DNA from: Syntrophomonadaceae bacterium
Lineage (GTDB): Bacteria; Bacillota; Syntrophomonadia; Syntrophomonadales; Syntrophomonadaceae
Length of the DNA: 49,599 nucleotides
Assembly (NCBI GenBank): GCA_028698695.1
Contig: JAQVWB010000001.1
Coordinates: 1-49,599 of the forward strand
Direction: 5' to 3'
Shown: in pieces, positions 41,144 through 49,599 of the stretch
How positions within the stretch are numbered: position 1 is the first letter of the stretch
How the letters are laid out: each line of letters starts with the position of its first letter
The notes under the pieces: generated by a model
What the model was told of the DNA's origin: nothing
The model's input: the letters and a program-made list of their open reading frames with translations, nothing else
Databases searched by the model: none
Position numbers and translations under genes: made by a program

Positions 41144-42746
41144 GGTCATGTTTAATATTCTCAGTCCCAATGAACAGGGATTGCAGTTGAATAAAGGCGA
41201 AATACTGAGGGGAGTAGTTCAGGATATAAAACTGGACGGACTGGTTGTTCTGGCGCTTAAAGGCAGAATGATTGAAGCCCTGACTGAAGTGGCAGTTAGC
41301 AAAGGACAGCAGCTGTTTTTACAGGTAGATGATTTTCGTAACGGCAAAGCCTATTTGAAAGTTTTAACACCTCAGGCACTGGAAACCGCGGAGAAAGCTA
41401 ATTTATCAGCTAATTTGAAAGAGATTGGGCTACCGGTCAGGGACAGTAATATTATCATGGCTCAGAAACTAATCCAATATGAATTACCGGTTAGCAAAGC
41501 AATGATGAGTGAATTAGCCAGAGGTGTAGCTCTATTGGGTGAAAGTTCTGACCGTAATCTGGAATTGACCGCTTTTGCTCTTAAAAACCAGATTCCTGTT
41601 ACGCGGGAAGCATTAACTCTGCTGGCTCAATCAGCTTCATCAACTAATAATAATATTGCTCGTTTAGTGCAGGATTTGGTACAGGTGTTAAACAAACTCA
41701 CTCAGAGTCCAAGTACAACCATGGGTCAAAACCCAAACATTTCCCAAACTTCGGTTAATAACCCTCTTAATACAGGTCAAACTGCGAATCCGGCTACAGT
41801 CACCCCAAACCCAAATCAGACTTCACCTATGCCATCATATATGACCGGCATAAATAGCGACATAGTTGCATCTCAAGACAACCAGGCCTCCAAAGGCTCA
41901 ACTGCTCCTTTGTACGGTCGGGGGGGAGAACCCTTGGCAATTAATTTAACCGGTGCATCTAATCCTGCCCCGGCAGCGGATGGACGAACTATGATTATTG
42001 CCCCGACAGGTGAAACTAATCCAACTTTTCCGGCAAGCGGCGATATAACTTCCGGTCAGCGCCTGGCTCAGGTTTTGAATATGTTGACCAGCCTGCTGAG
42101 TGAGGCAGAAGTTGCGATAGGGGATAAAGATTCTTTAGGGACACGTTTACAGCAGTTAATGCAGACAAGACCGGAATTAGTCAGACATATAACCTGGTTA
42201 AAAAATATTCTGGAAAATGAAATTCAGACTAACCGCACTCCGCAGTTAACTGAACTGGTTAGCAAATTAGGTGGACTGGAAAAGGAACTGGCCTCCCAGC
42301 AACTATTCAATGCAGTGAGCCGACCAGCTTCCGAAGCGCCTTTGCCGTATTTTTATTTTTCTTTTCCGGTTAAAATGGATAATGATCTATATCATTGCGA
42401 ATTGCGGTTAAATCGTGAGAATAAACGGGATCTCAAATCTATGGACCATATTCGCTTTATTGTTTCGCTGGATACTTCCCGAATGGGATTGGTGGTTTTT
42501 CATGTCGACTGGGATAAAACCGGAATACTGGAAATACAGGGAGTGGTTCAAAACTCGATTGTAAAGGACCACTTGAGCGCTAATGCTGCCAGTCTGGAAA
42601 ATGAATTATCGGCTCTGGGATATAAGGTAGTCGATCGGGGCATAAAGGTAGCAAAATCTGCTGCTGATTTACCTGGCGAGCGTCTGCAATTTTCTGAAAT
42701 AGAAGCTCCGGCAATAGGAAGATTCAGTATTGATGTTATTGTATAG
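41115..42746 (+). CDS. YlqG-like protein with a FliK-type C-terminal domain
   Basis: The 543-residue protein has an N-terminal globular part, a low-complexity Asn/Pro/Thr/Ser/Gln-rich linker (about residues 200-320) and a C-terminal domain (residues about 410-540) like the hook-length-control domain of FliK. That domain includes PYFYFSFPVKMDNDLYHCEL, MGLVVFHVDW and the closing LENELSALGYKV. AGGAGGT before ATG 41115 sets the start. rnhB-ylqG-ylqH is the Bacillus order. Its role is unknown; it is not within a flagellar locus. Confidence 0.8.
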   Translation: MESSQVSLSKVMFNILSPNEQGLQLNKGEILRGVVQDIKLDGLVVLALKGRMIEALTEVAVSKGQQLFLQVDDFRNGKAYLKVLTPQALETAEKANLSANLKEIGLPVRDSNIIMAQKLIQYELPVSKAMMSELARGVALLGESSDRNLELTAFALKNQIPVTREALTLLAQSASSTNNNIARLVQDLVQVLNKLTQSPSTTMGQNPNISQTSVNNPLNTGQTANPATVTPNPNQTSPMPSYMTGINSDIVASQDNQASKGSTAPLYGRGGEPLAINLTGASNPAPAADGRTMIIAPTGETNPTFPASGDITSGQRLAQVLNMLTSLLSEAEVAIGDKDSLGTRLQQLMQTRPELVRHITWLKNILENEIQTNRTPQLTELVSKLGGLEKELASQQLFNAVSRPASEAPLPYFYFSFPVKMDNDLYHCELRLNRENKRDLKSMDHIRFIVSLDTSRMGLVVFHVDWDKTGILEIQGVVQNSIVKDHLSANAASLENELSALGYKVVDRGIKVAKSAADLPGERLQFSEIEAPAIGRFSIDVIV

Positions 42747-42754
42747 GAGGAACC

Positions 42755-43024
42755 ATGCAGGACGATAAATTAATGGACAAGGCGGTAGCTCTGAGATACA
42801 ATCCGGATCAGGATGAAGCCCCGGTTGTAGTTGCCAAGGGACGGGGTTATATAGCTGAGCGAATCAGGGAAATTGCCCGGGAGTCCGGTGTATTGGTAAA
42901 AGAAGACCGGCAATTGGCGGACTATCTTATGGCACTGGATTTATATGAAGAAATACCTTCGGAATTATATCCGGTAATTGCAGAAATTCTGGCTTTTATT
43001 TTCCGTATGAATCAAAAGATGTAA
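42755..43024 (+). CDS. ylqH: YlqH, stand-alone FlhB C-terminal-domain protein
   Basis: The 89-residue protein corresponds to the cytoplasmic C-terminal region of the flagellar export gate protein FlhB (AVALRYNPDQDEAPVVVAKG, LADYLMALDLYEEIP), without the membrane part. In FlhB the NPTH loop self-cleaves; here the site reads NPDQ, so autocleavage is not expected. It follows the FliK-like gene by 8 bases, mirroring the FliK-FlhB partnership in flagellar export. GGAGG is five bases before ATG. Confidence 0.88.
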   Translation: MQDDKLMDKAVALRYNPDQDEAPVVVAKGRGYIAERIREIARESGVLVKEDRQLADYLMALDLYEEIPSELYPVIAEILAFIFRMNQKM

Positions 43025-43035
43025 GCGGGGAAAAG

Positions 43036-43383
43036 ATGAATCATCAGTTAGGGAAAAAAGGCGAAGCTATGGCCGCCGAATATCTACGCAGGAAGGGTTA
43101 TCAGATTGTAAAACAGAACTTTTATACCCGGTATGGCGAGGTGGACATAATATGTACTCAGGGACGGGATATAATATTTGTGGAAGTTAAAACTCGTACC
43201 AATACTAAATTTGGCCTTCCTGAGGAAGCTATAACCTATAAGAAAAAACAGCACATCAGAAAAGCAGCTCTGATTTATTTAAATCAGACTGAGGGTAGTT
43301 TCAAAGAGTTGCGATTTGATGTAATAACTATTTTGTTTGATGGTGACCATGCCAACATAAATCATATCGAGAACGCTTTTTAG
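43036..43383 (+). CDS. yraN: YraN-family nuclease-fold protein (UPF0102)
   Basis: The 115-residue protein has a restriction-endonuclease-like fold of the Holliday-resolvase type. Active-site-like residues are Glu35 and Asp37 in YGEVDII and Glu50-x-Lys52 in FVEVKTRT. The function is not established; it often lies near rnhB. It has a GGGGAAA ribosome site. Confidence 0.92.
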   Translation: MNHQLGKKGEAMAAEYLRRKGYQIVKQNFYTRYGEVDIICTQGRDIIFVEVKTRTNTKFGLPEEAITYKKKQHIRKAALIYLNQTEGSFKELRFDVITILFDGDHANINHIENAF

Positions 43384-43400
43384 TTGAGGTGATTGACCAA

Positions 43401-44255
43401 ATGAAACCTGGAATCGGAGCTCATTTGCCCATAGGAAAAGGACTTAAACATACCATTGATGAAGCGGTTAACATAGGAGCAGAAGCTTTACAGGTATTTT
43501 TGCGTAATCCACGGGGAAGAGGTGCCAGAGAATTTTCTCAGGAGGAAATAGACTATTTTATAGCGAAAAAAGAAGAGCATAATATTAATCCGGTAGTTGT
43601 GCATATACCCTATATATGCAATCCGGCTGCCGCCAAAGAAGATATCTATGCGTTTGCCCTGGAAGTTGTGGAACATGATTTGATTCGTTGTGACCAGGTC
43701 AAGGCTGATTATTTAGTGCTGCACCCCGGTTCCTATACTACTTCTACACCGGAGCAGGGCATGGAAAGAGTGGCGGCATTGTTAAACCGGGTATTGGAGA
43801 AATACACCGGCAACACCATGATCCTTCTGGAGACCATGGCTGGTCAGGGTACAGAATTAGGCCGTAACTTTGATGAGTTATATAGTATAATTCAAAAGGT
43901 AGATAACCGTGAGCAGGTGGGGATATGTTTTGACACCTGTCATACTTTTGCTGCCGGATATTCCTGGTCTACTGACGAAGAAATGCAAAATTTACTGGCG
44001 GCCATGGACAACCTATTTGGCAGAGAGCAGGTAAAAGTAATTCATGTAAACGATAGTGAGAAAGAACAGGGTATGCATCGTGACCGTCATGCTCACATAG
44101 GAGAGGGAATGATTGGAATAGACGGCTTTTTGAAACTAATACAAAATGATTTTTTCAAAAGTCGTCCCTTTATTCTGGAAACTCCTTTTGAAGGTGTGAT
44201 GAACGATATAAATATTCTAAAAGAACTAAGAAGTAACAGGGGGATAAAAAAGTGA
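43401..44255 (+). CDS. nfo: Endonuclease IV (apurinic/apyrimidinic)
   Basis: Endonuclease IV cuts DNA at abasic sites in base-excision repair. The TIM-barrel zinc ligands are visible in LVLHPGSY, ILLETMAGQG, GICFDTCHTFAAGY and HVNDSEK. The frame opens at GTG 43389, but GAGGTGAT just upstream favours ATG 43401, giving 284 residues. folD overlaps its stop (GTGA). Confidence 0.95.
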   Translation: MKPGIGAHLPIGKGLKHTIDEAVNIGAEALQVFLRNPRGRGAREFSQEEIDYFIAKKEEHNINPVVVHIPYICNPAAAKEDIYAFALEVVEHDLIRCDQVKADYLVLHPGSYTTSTPEQGMERVAALLNRVLEKYTGNTMILLETMAGQGTELGRNFDELYSIIQKVDNREQVGICFDTCHTFAAGYSWSTDEEMQNLLAAMDNLFGREQVKVIHVNDSEKEQGMHRDRHAHIGEGMIGIDGFLKLIQNDFFKSRPFILETPFEGVMNDINILKELRSNRGIKK

Positions 44256-45076
44256 TAATTTACGGGAAGGAAATTAGGGGGAAAATCCAGCAGCAGCTAC
44301 AGGAGGAAGCCAAAAATATCAAATTAAATCTTGTAGTAGTTCATATTGGCGATGATCAGCCATCCGAGGCCTATATCAGGGGTATACGCAAATTTGCTCA
44401 TGAAACCGGAGTGGAAGTGGATGTATACAGCCTTTCTGCCGGCACCAAACAGGTACAGGCAGAGCGGATTATACGGGAACTGAATAATGACCCGGATGTA
44501 AATGGGATTATGATGCAAAAACCTTTGCCCGAACATCTGGATGGCAATTTGCTGACCAACCTGATTGATTATCATAAAGATGTGGAAGGAATTCATAACT
44601 ACAATCTGGGTAAACTTATAAGCCGGCAGGAAGGGGTAAAACCAGCTACTCCGAAAGCAGTTGTTCGTATGCTTAAATACAACGATATTCCGATAGAGGG
44701 TCGCAAAGTAACCATTGTAGGCCGCAGTACTATATTGGGCAATCCTCTGGCAGTAATGATGACTTCGGAAAACGGTACAGTAACCCTTTGTCATACCCGA
44801 ACCCGTGATTTGAAAAATGAAACCCGCAATGCGGATATTTTGGTAGCTGCTTTGGGAAAAATGAACTTTATTACTCCGGATATGGTCAAAGAGGGCGGGG
44901 TAATAATAGATGCGGGTATTAATTTTGATGCCAATGGCAAAATGTTTGGCGATGTTCATGAGGATGCCCGGGCCAAAGCCGGCATAGCCAGTGCGGTGCC
45001 AGGCGGAGTTGGCGTAATTACTGTTGCTGAGCTGTTTGATAATCTGTTTATTCTTAACCGTCAATTGAGCAAATAA
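44252..45076 (+). CDS. folD: Methylenetetrahydrofolate dehydrogenase/cyclohydrolase FolD
   Basis: FolD interconverts methylene-, methenyl- and formyl-tetrahydrofolate. The motifs NGIMMQKPLPEHLD and the NAD(P)-binding GRSTILGNPLAVMM are present, with PGGVGVITVAEL at the C-terminus. At 274 residues it is normal. The start is GTG 44252, overlapping nfo by 4 bases. In acetogenic or syntrophic Clostridia it also works in the Wood-Ljungdahl pathway; that use is inference. Confidence 0.95.
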   Translation: MIIYGKEIRGKIQQQLQEEAKNIKLNLVVVHIGDDQPSEAYIRGIRKFAHETGVEVDVYSLSAGTKQVQAERIIRELNNDPDVNGIMMQKPLPEHLDGNLLTNLIDYHKDVEGIHNYNLGKLISRQEGVKPATPKAVVRMLKYNDIPIEGRKVTIVGRSTILGNPLAVMMTSENGTVTLCHTRTRDLKNETRNADILVAALGKMNFITPDMVKEGGVIIDAGINFDANGKMFGDVHEDARAKAGIASAVPGGVGVITVAELFDNLFILNRQLSK

Positions 45077-45097
45077 TGGCTTAAATAACGACCAAAT

Positions 45098-45132
45098 AAA
45101 AACTATCCACTGTTATCAGCTGGATAGTTTTT
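45098..45132. terminator. Bidirectional terminator between folD and the thioesterase gene
   Basis: A perfect 12-bp stem, AAAAACTATCCA (45098-45109) with TGGATAGTTTTT (45121-45132). The A-rich and T-rich ends let it act for both convergent genes. Confidence 0.85.
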
Positions 45133-45167
45133 GCTATTCCTCAGGCATAAAATTATGAACTAATATC

Positions 45168-45659
45168 CTAATATAAGGACATCCAGCAAATCTTCGGGTT
45201 TTCTTTGCGTTCCTTACTGCGCTGCCGACCTTCCTCAAATTCGGCTTCTTCAACTGGATTTTGTAATTCCAGTTGGGGGATTTTTTTAGCCTTCAAATTC
45301 TCATCCAAAGCCACAAAAGTAAAATAAGCGGTCATACAGCATTGTTTCGTACCCTGCAGCAAGTCTTCTGCATCAATATTCACTGCTATTTCCATAGAAG
45401 AGTTGGAAACATAGGTTATATTGGCTTTACAGGTAGCCATATTACCCATATAGATGGGCGCGTGAAAATTAATATTATCTATGGCTGCGGTTACTACAAT
45501 TGAACGTGAATGTTTAGTGGCACAGGCGCCGGCACAATTATCCATCATCTTGAGCAGTTCACCACCGTGGGCAGTTCCCGCCGGATTGGTCTGTGAGGGT
45601 AGAATGATCTGACTTAATGTAGTTGCGCTTTCTGCAATAGTTCTTGTGGGTTGATCCAT
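45168..45659 (-). CDS. Acyl-CoA thioesterase, hotdog fold
   Basis: A 163-residue single-hotdog acyl-CoA hydrolase of the YciA/BACH type. The pattern NPAGTAHGGELLKMMDNCAG contains the active-site region, and VTAAIDNINFHAPIYMGN is conserved. It hydrolyses acyl-CoA to free acid and CoA and may protect the CoA pool. ATG 45659, eight bases after GGAGG, is preferred over GTG 45668. Its C-terminus is a charged tail rich in Glu/Arg/Lys. Confidence 0.9.
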   Translation of the reverse strand: MDQPTRTIAESATTLSQIILPSQTNPAGTAHGGELLKMMDNCAGACATKHSRSIVVTAAIDNINFHAPIYMGNMATCKANITYVSNSSMEIAVNIDAEDLLQGTKQCCMTAYFTFVALDENLKAKKIPQLELQNPVEEAEFEEGRQRSKERKENPKICWMSLY

Positions 45660-45721
45660 GTGTTCCACCTCCTGATAGAATTTATACTAAAGGAAAAAGC
45701 TGTGTTTTACAAGAAAATTTG

Positions 45722-46723
45722 CTATCCCGGTGATTTACGGTTATAAAGATAACTGCCATTCACCAGTGTATATTCAACCTTACCTTCATTAAGTAACGAT
45801 TGCAGATAGGCTAGGGTTTCGGCCAGCAGTAGTCTTCTGATATGTATATAGGTTTGGGATTTGGAAAGAGTTTTAGCCAGTTCCCAGGCTGTCATAGGTT
45901 GCCGCAAATTATCATAAATCACAGCTTTCCTTTTATTGTGATGATTGTTGATGAGAGTAATTCTTTCATTTATATTGGAAAACACCTGACCATGACCAGG
46001 CAGCACCGTATCAATGGATAATGGCTGCAGCTGGTTTAATGCTGATAGATGTATGTCGCAGGGATTGTCAATACTATTGTGTGGCCAGTCAGTCAGATGT
46101 AATAATGTATGGCCGACTATATTATCCCCTGAAAAAAGAACCTGGTTTTGCTCGCTATGAAACACACAATGCCCGTCAGTATGGCCGGGGATAGCTATAA
46201 TGTCATAATCCTGCCCGTTCAGGGATAATATCCGGTCCTGATGCAAGGGGGCAAGTACCGGCAGCGGCTCCAGCAGCGGTTTAATACTGATGAAATCATT
46301 CTCCAGTTCGCGTACCATATCCAATGGCCAGGCTGCCTTTACACACGTACCATAAACTTTATCCATGTACGAATCGCTGCTTATATATGTGTTAAAAGCC
46401 ATAATATCAGGCGGAGACAGATACACTGAGGCGTCACATTTTTCCTGCAACCATCCTGCCAAACCGATATGATCATGATGATGATGAGTCAGATAAATAC
46501 TGGAGATGTGACGCCAGGTAATACCTATTGCAGCTAAAACAGCTTTTAAAACTTCCCGGTTTTCTTTGCGGTTGACCCCGGTGTCAATGAGTGCCCAGCC
46601 ATGTTCAGTTTCAGCCAGGAAACAATTATTTTCTTTCAGGGGAAAGGGCATGGGCATTTTTATAATATAAATACCCTTTGCCTCTTTTAACCATCCCCCA
46701 TCCCGGAGTTGCTGAGCATCCAA
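45722..46723 (-). CDS. Metallo-beta-lactamase-fold hydrolase
   Basis: The 333-residue protein has the zinc-binding motif THHHHDHIG (His80, His82, Asp84, His85), then GHTDGHCVF and LFSGDNIVGH, and a C-terminal winged-helix-like part. This is the glyoxalase-II/LACTB2-like group; the substrate is unknown. The frame opens at TTG 46738, but GGAGGAAG suggests TTG 46723 as the start. It is monocistronic or cotranscribed with the thioesterase 54 bases downstream. Confidence 0.88.
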   Translation of the reverse strand: MDAQQLRDGGWLKEAKGIYIIKMPMPFPLKENNCFLAETEHGWALIDTGVNRKENREVLKAVLAAIGITWRHISSIYLTHHHHDHIGLAGWLQEKCDASVYLSPPDIMAFNTYISSDSYMDKVYGTCVKAAWPLDMVRELENDFISIKPLLEPLPVLAPLHQDRILSLNGQDYDIIAIPGHTDGHCVFHSEQNQVLFSGDNIVGHTLLHLTDWPHNSIDNPCDIHLSALNQLQPLSIDTVLPGHGQVFSNINERITLINNHHNKRKAVIYDNLRQPMTAWELAKTLSKSQTYIHIRRLLLAETLAYLQSLLNEGKVEYTLVNGSYLYNRKSPG

Positions 46724-46911
46724 AGTAACTTCCTCCAATTGTTGTTATATATACTATTATTTATCCAATTGATGCTTATAGCAAGTATTATATAACCTCG
46801 TAGGCTCATGCACTATTTTCCGCCTTTATTAATAACATGTATCAAAGTTTCAGGGCAGAAGGGCATGGAAGATAAACCCGGCTTTATCTTCTCTGTTAGA
46901 GGAGGCTATGA

Positions 46912-48180
46912 ATGAATAAAACTGTTTATGTTCTGGGATTGGGACATATAGGTTTACCAATTGCCGCCTGGATTGCATTGTCTGGGTATCAGGTAGTTGG
47001 AATTGATATTGATAGAAATAAACTGAATGATATTCGCCATAATCGGGTGAAGATTCACGAGCATTTTAATGGTATGCACTTATCTCAACTGGTTTATGAG
47101 CTGGTTGGCAACCAACAGATAATAATTTCTGACCACCTGTCCCGACTGGATAAAAAACCGGCAATTTTTATTATAACTGTGGGCATAAATCCAATTGAAA
47201 ACGGAGAGCATGATTTGAGTTCACTGCAATCAAGTTTGGATATGCTCATTCCTTTACTGAAAGAGGGCGATTTAGTAATCTTTAAAACCACCATGATTCC
47301 AGGAACCTGTGAGGACTATATTGCCCCTCAACTAATCGGCAGGAATATTATGCTGGCTTATTGTCCGGAGACGATAGCTGAAACCAGGGCTTTTATAGAG
47401 TTAAATGCAAATCCGCGCATTCTAGCGGCGCTTGACGAAAAAAGCTGGCAGGCGGCAGCCGGTTTTTATCGTAGTTTATCGCCTGCTCCCATAATAGCAG
47501 CTTCCAGCTTTCGTATAGCAGAGTTAGCAAAAGTGGTTCAAAATGTTATTCGGGATGTAAATGTTGCTCTGGCCAATGAGCTGGCTGAGCTGGCAGAATT
47601 ACTGAATGTTGACAATCAGGAACTGAGAGAATTGGTAAATGTGCATCCCCGCGTGGAACTATTGCAATCGGGTCCCGGGGTGGGAGGTTACTGTCTGCCT
47701 AATGCCTTGGGTTACCTGCAAGCCAGTATCAAAGAAACGGACACCTTTAAGCTGGAATTATCTGAACTGGCACGGAAAATCAACCAAACCAGGCCAGGCA
47801 AAGTTGTGCAGGTTCTTCGGCAGGCACTGGCTGAGAATGGTAAACAAATGGAAAACGCTACTGTTGCCATACTGGGATTAGGCATGAAAGATTACTGTGC
47901 AGATACCAGGTTGAGTCCGGCTTTGGCAATAATTAATCTGTTGACAGACAACGGTGTTCGCATAAAAGCATATGACCCTCTGATAGAATGTTGTGAGTAC
48001 CAGGTGCAATCTTTACCCTATTGTCTGGATGGCGCTGATGCGGTAATCATTTGTGCCCTGCAGGAAGGCATGAAAGCAAGTCTGCAGGAAATGGCCTATT
48101 ATTTAAGCCCGCCACTTATTATTATTGATACCCGTGATTCCGTAGAAACATGGGAAGGGATACTATTATACCGGGTGTAG
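46912..48180 (+). CDS. Nucleotide-sugar dehydrogenase (UDP-glucose/UDP-ManNAc dehydrogenase family)
   Basis: The 422-residue enzyme oxidises a UDP-hexose to the uronic acid in two NAD-dependent steps. The N-terminal Rossmann motif GLGHIGLPIA, LAYCPETIAE, the KVVQNVIRDVNVALANELA helix, catalytic Cys261 in GVGGYCLPNA and the C-terminal TRLSPALAIINLL are present. Around the Cys the usual GGHCIPVDP reads GGYCLPNAL and the usual FKxDTDDxR region reads MKDYCADTR, so the sugar specificity may differ. No glycosyltransferases adjoin it. GAGG is about six to eight bases before the ATG. Confidence 0.88.
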   Translation: MNKTVYVLGLGHIGLPIAAWIALSGYQVVGIDIDRNKLNDIRHNRVKIHEHFNGMHLSQLVYELVGNQQIIISDHLSRLDKKPAIFIITVGINPIENGEHDLSSLQSSLDMLIPLLKEGDLVIFKTTMIPGTCEDYIAPQLIGRNIMLAYCPETIAETRAFIELNANPRILAALDEKSWQAAAGFYRSLSPAPIIAASSFRIAELAKVVQNVIRDVNVALANELAELAELLNVDNQELRELVNVHPRVELLQSGPGVGGYCLPNALGYLQASIKETDTFKLELSELARKINQTRPGKVVQVLRQALAENGKQMENATVAILGLGMKDYCADTRLSPALAIINLLTDNGVRIKAYDPLIECCEYQVQSLPYCLDGADAVIICALQEGMKASLQEMAYYLSPPLIIIDTRDSVETWEGILLYRV

Positions 48181-48607
48181 GTAAGTCAGAAAGGAGTCAG
48201 CTAACTACCATAAATAATCTGTCTCCAAATTAATCAACAAAAACCGTGTTTATATACGTCAATCAGCGTAATCCATGTCCATTCAAACTCCAAAATCATC
48301 TGCATCTGCAACAAGCTACTCCGGCTGGTCAGGCTTGACTAATATCTGAACCTGACTATACTTTTACAAAGAAGGCAGACATGTTTGTTAATTAAGCGAT
48401 TATATTGTATGGGATTATTTATCTGGCGACAACTTCCCGAAAATTAAAGGAAAAATCGTGATTATATCGAATGTTTAGATTGATAAAAACTTTATATATT
48501 CAAATAATTATATAAAGAATTAATAAAATAATGTTATTGGAAATATAACATAAGGCTATAATTCACAATAAATTGCACGAATGTGATTTGTACAAGGGTG
48601 GTAAAAA
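48181..48607. other. AT-rich intergenic region
   Basis: No gene was found in this 427-base stretch. A weak hairpin GTCAGG/CCTGAC near 48330-48356 with a distant TTTT could end the dehydrogenase transcript. Two AT-rich inverted repeats lie further on: CTTTATATA/TATATAAAG (about 48490-48516) and ATGTTAT/ATAACAT (about 48531-48551). They could be operator sites for the following gene. Confidence 0.45.
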
Positions 48608-49599
48608 ATGAAAATCGGTATTCTTAACACTGGCGTTAGACATGAAATCGTTGATTTTGCAACTGGAGAAACCAATAACAATATAGATATGCCCAAGCTT
48701 TCCAAAGTACAGCAGATTCTTGACTTATACCCTTATCCAGGTGATCTGGAAATGGATAGTATTGACTGGGTTACTGATACAGCTCTGGCAGTAGAAAACT
48801 TCTACAAACCGGATTTCATGTTTTTAAGCTATGCTACACCTTATTTTCTGGCCTTATTTCAGCCGGAACAGCAACTGGACTGGGATGCGATAAAGAAAAG
48901 ACTGTTTGCCCAAATAGAAAGATTTATCAGTGAAACCGGTTATACTCCAGTAATCCTTGGTACCGGTGGTACACAGCCTATTGAGGCTGAAGTGGATTTA
49001 ACCGGGTTGGAGGGAGTTGTAACCTGCAGTCGCATGGGACCGGTTTATGCCGGGTTGTACAACCCTACCCAAAGGGATCTGGAATATCTGGAACAGCTTG
49101 AAACTGTCCAGATGGTATTGCCGCAGGAAAGGCTTGTACATGTTTGGTCGGGTGGTTCTGACAGTAAAATCAGAATTCCGGATTATCTATTAGTGGCCTC
49201 CCGAGGGTATGTTTTTCGTTCCCTCGTAAATACAAAACGGGTTTTACACCGGGTTAACGCCCGCGATAATATTATCCCGGTTGAGTGCCCTGATCAGGTA
49301 AACAGTATCGGTGATATTGCTGCCATGGTTAAAAAGCGGTTAAGAAAAGAACGGGTGGCATTGATTATTGCCGAGGGCATAGATGTAGAAGATTTTTATT
49401 TCGCCTCCCATCAATGCAGTAATAATTATTCCTGGTATACTTATCTTCCCGGAGAAGGACAGTACCTGGTGACTGGCAGTGGCAAACACCTGCCCGAACA
49501 TCCTTATCCCCCCGGATATAGGTACTACGAAGACAATGAAGCCGGCAAAGCCTATCCATTTTCCGGTTATTATCATTTCCTGCCTGATGCCATGGTCGG
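48608..49599 (+). CDS. Unrecognised protein, truncated by the window end
   Basis: From ATG 48608 the frame stays open for 330 codons to the last base. The protein starts MKIGILNTGVRHEIVDFATG and is alpha/beta-like, with blocks PDFMFLSYATPYFL, VILGTGGTQPIE and VALIIAEGIDVEDF. No signal peptide or membrane helix is seen, and I do not recognise the family. The ribosome site is weak (AAGGGTGG). Codon use looks like the neighbours, so it is a real gene. Confidence 0.8.
   Translation, partial: MKIGILNTGVRHEIVDFATGETNNNIDMPKLSKVQQILDLYPYPGDLEMDSIDWVTDTALAVENFYKPDFMFLSYATPYFLALFQPEQQLDWDAIKKRLFAQIERFISETGYTPVILGTGGTQPIEAEVDLTGLEGVVTCSRMGPVYAGLYNPTQRDLEYLEQLETVQMVLPQERLVHVWSGGSDSKIRIPDYLLVASRGYVFRSLVNTKRVLHRVNARDNIIPVECPDQVNSIGDIAAMVKKRLRKERVALIIAEGIDVEDFYFASHQCSNNYSWYTYLPGEGQYLVTGSGKHLPEHPYPPGYRYYEDNEAGKAYPFSGYYHFLPDAMV

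Noticed and set aside
44324..45064. Long 246-codon open frame on the minus strand
   Set aside because: It lies entirely antisense to folD, has no ribosome site and an unnatural Ile/Tyr/His-rich composition; it is a shadow.

Overview
The window looks like a contiguous chromosomal segment of a low-to-mid GC, spore-forming member of the Clostridia. The sporulation genes yqfC/yqfD, the Firmicutes-type clusters (phoH-pgpH-ybeY-dgkA-cdd-era-recO-glyQS; dgt-dnaG-sigA; ylxM-ffh-rpsP-khpA-rimM-trmD-rplS-rbgA-rnhB), a T-box leader and AGGAGG-type ribosome binding sites all support this. A long-chain acyl-CoA synthetase, an acyl-CoA thioesterase and a 2,4-dienoyl-CoA-reductase-type enzyme would suit a fatty-acid-degrading syntroph such as Syntrophomonas. 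That assignment is inference from gene content; no 16S gene is present. Start codons are unusually often TTG.

Layout. 1-1112: end of an amino-acid ABC transporter operon, closed by a terminator. 1334-10537: sporulation/housekeeping cluster in which yqfD is cut by an in-frame stop; it continues through phoH, pgpH, ybeY, dgkA, cdd, era, deoC, an unknown membrane-anchored protein and recO. 10545-13877: promoter, glycine T-box riboswitch and glyQS. 13903-18158: ccpN-like regulator, PPDK regulatory protein and pyruvate phosphate dikinase, a self-contained pyruvate/PEP control unit ending in a strong terminator. 18272-22332: dgt, dnaG, sigA. 22363-23046: four tRNAs (Asn, Met, Glu, Val) with repeat-containing spacers. 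23140-25918: accessory region with a DNRLRE protein, a divergent DUF4489-like protein and two small envelope proteins. 26072-27985: acyl-CoA synthetase. 28192-34227: signal recognition and translation cluster, with a promoter and possible leader in front of rplS and a roughly 200-bp GC-rich foldback element (33104-33304) before rbgA. 34264-38445: lipoprotein-like protein, membrane-anchored trypsin-like protease, YedE/TusA pair and CapA-like protein. 38503-45076: Fe-S flavoenzyme, rnhB, a ylqG/ylqH pair resembling flagellar export parts, yraN, nfo and folD. 45168-49599: thioesterase, metallo-hydrolase, nucleotide-sugar dehydrogenase and an unrecognised protein running off the end.

Most of the window is ordinary core genome. 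The parts most worth attention are the split yqfD, the foldback element at 33104-33304, the repeats between the tRNAs and the tRNA-Val with a broken T-stem pair. The divergent DNRLRE/DUF4489 locus with its shared half-sites, the hairpins in front of dgt and two unrecognised conserved-looking genes (8870-9790 and 48608-end) also stand out. I did not find a clear novel multi-gene system, CRISPR array, prophage or intact insertion sequence.
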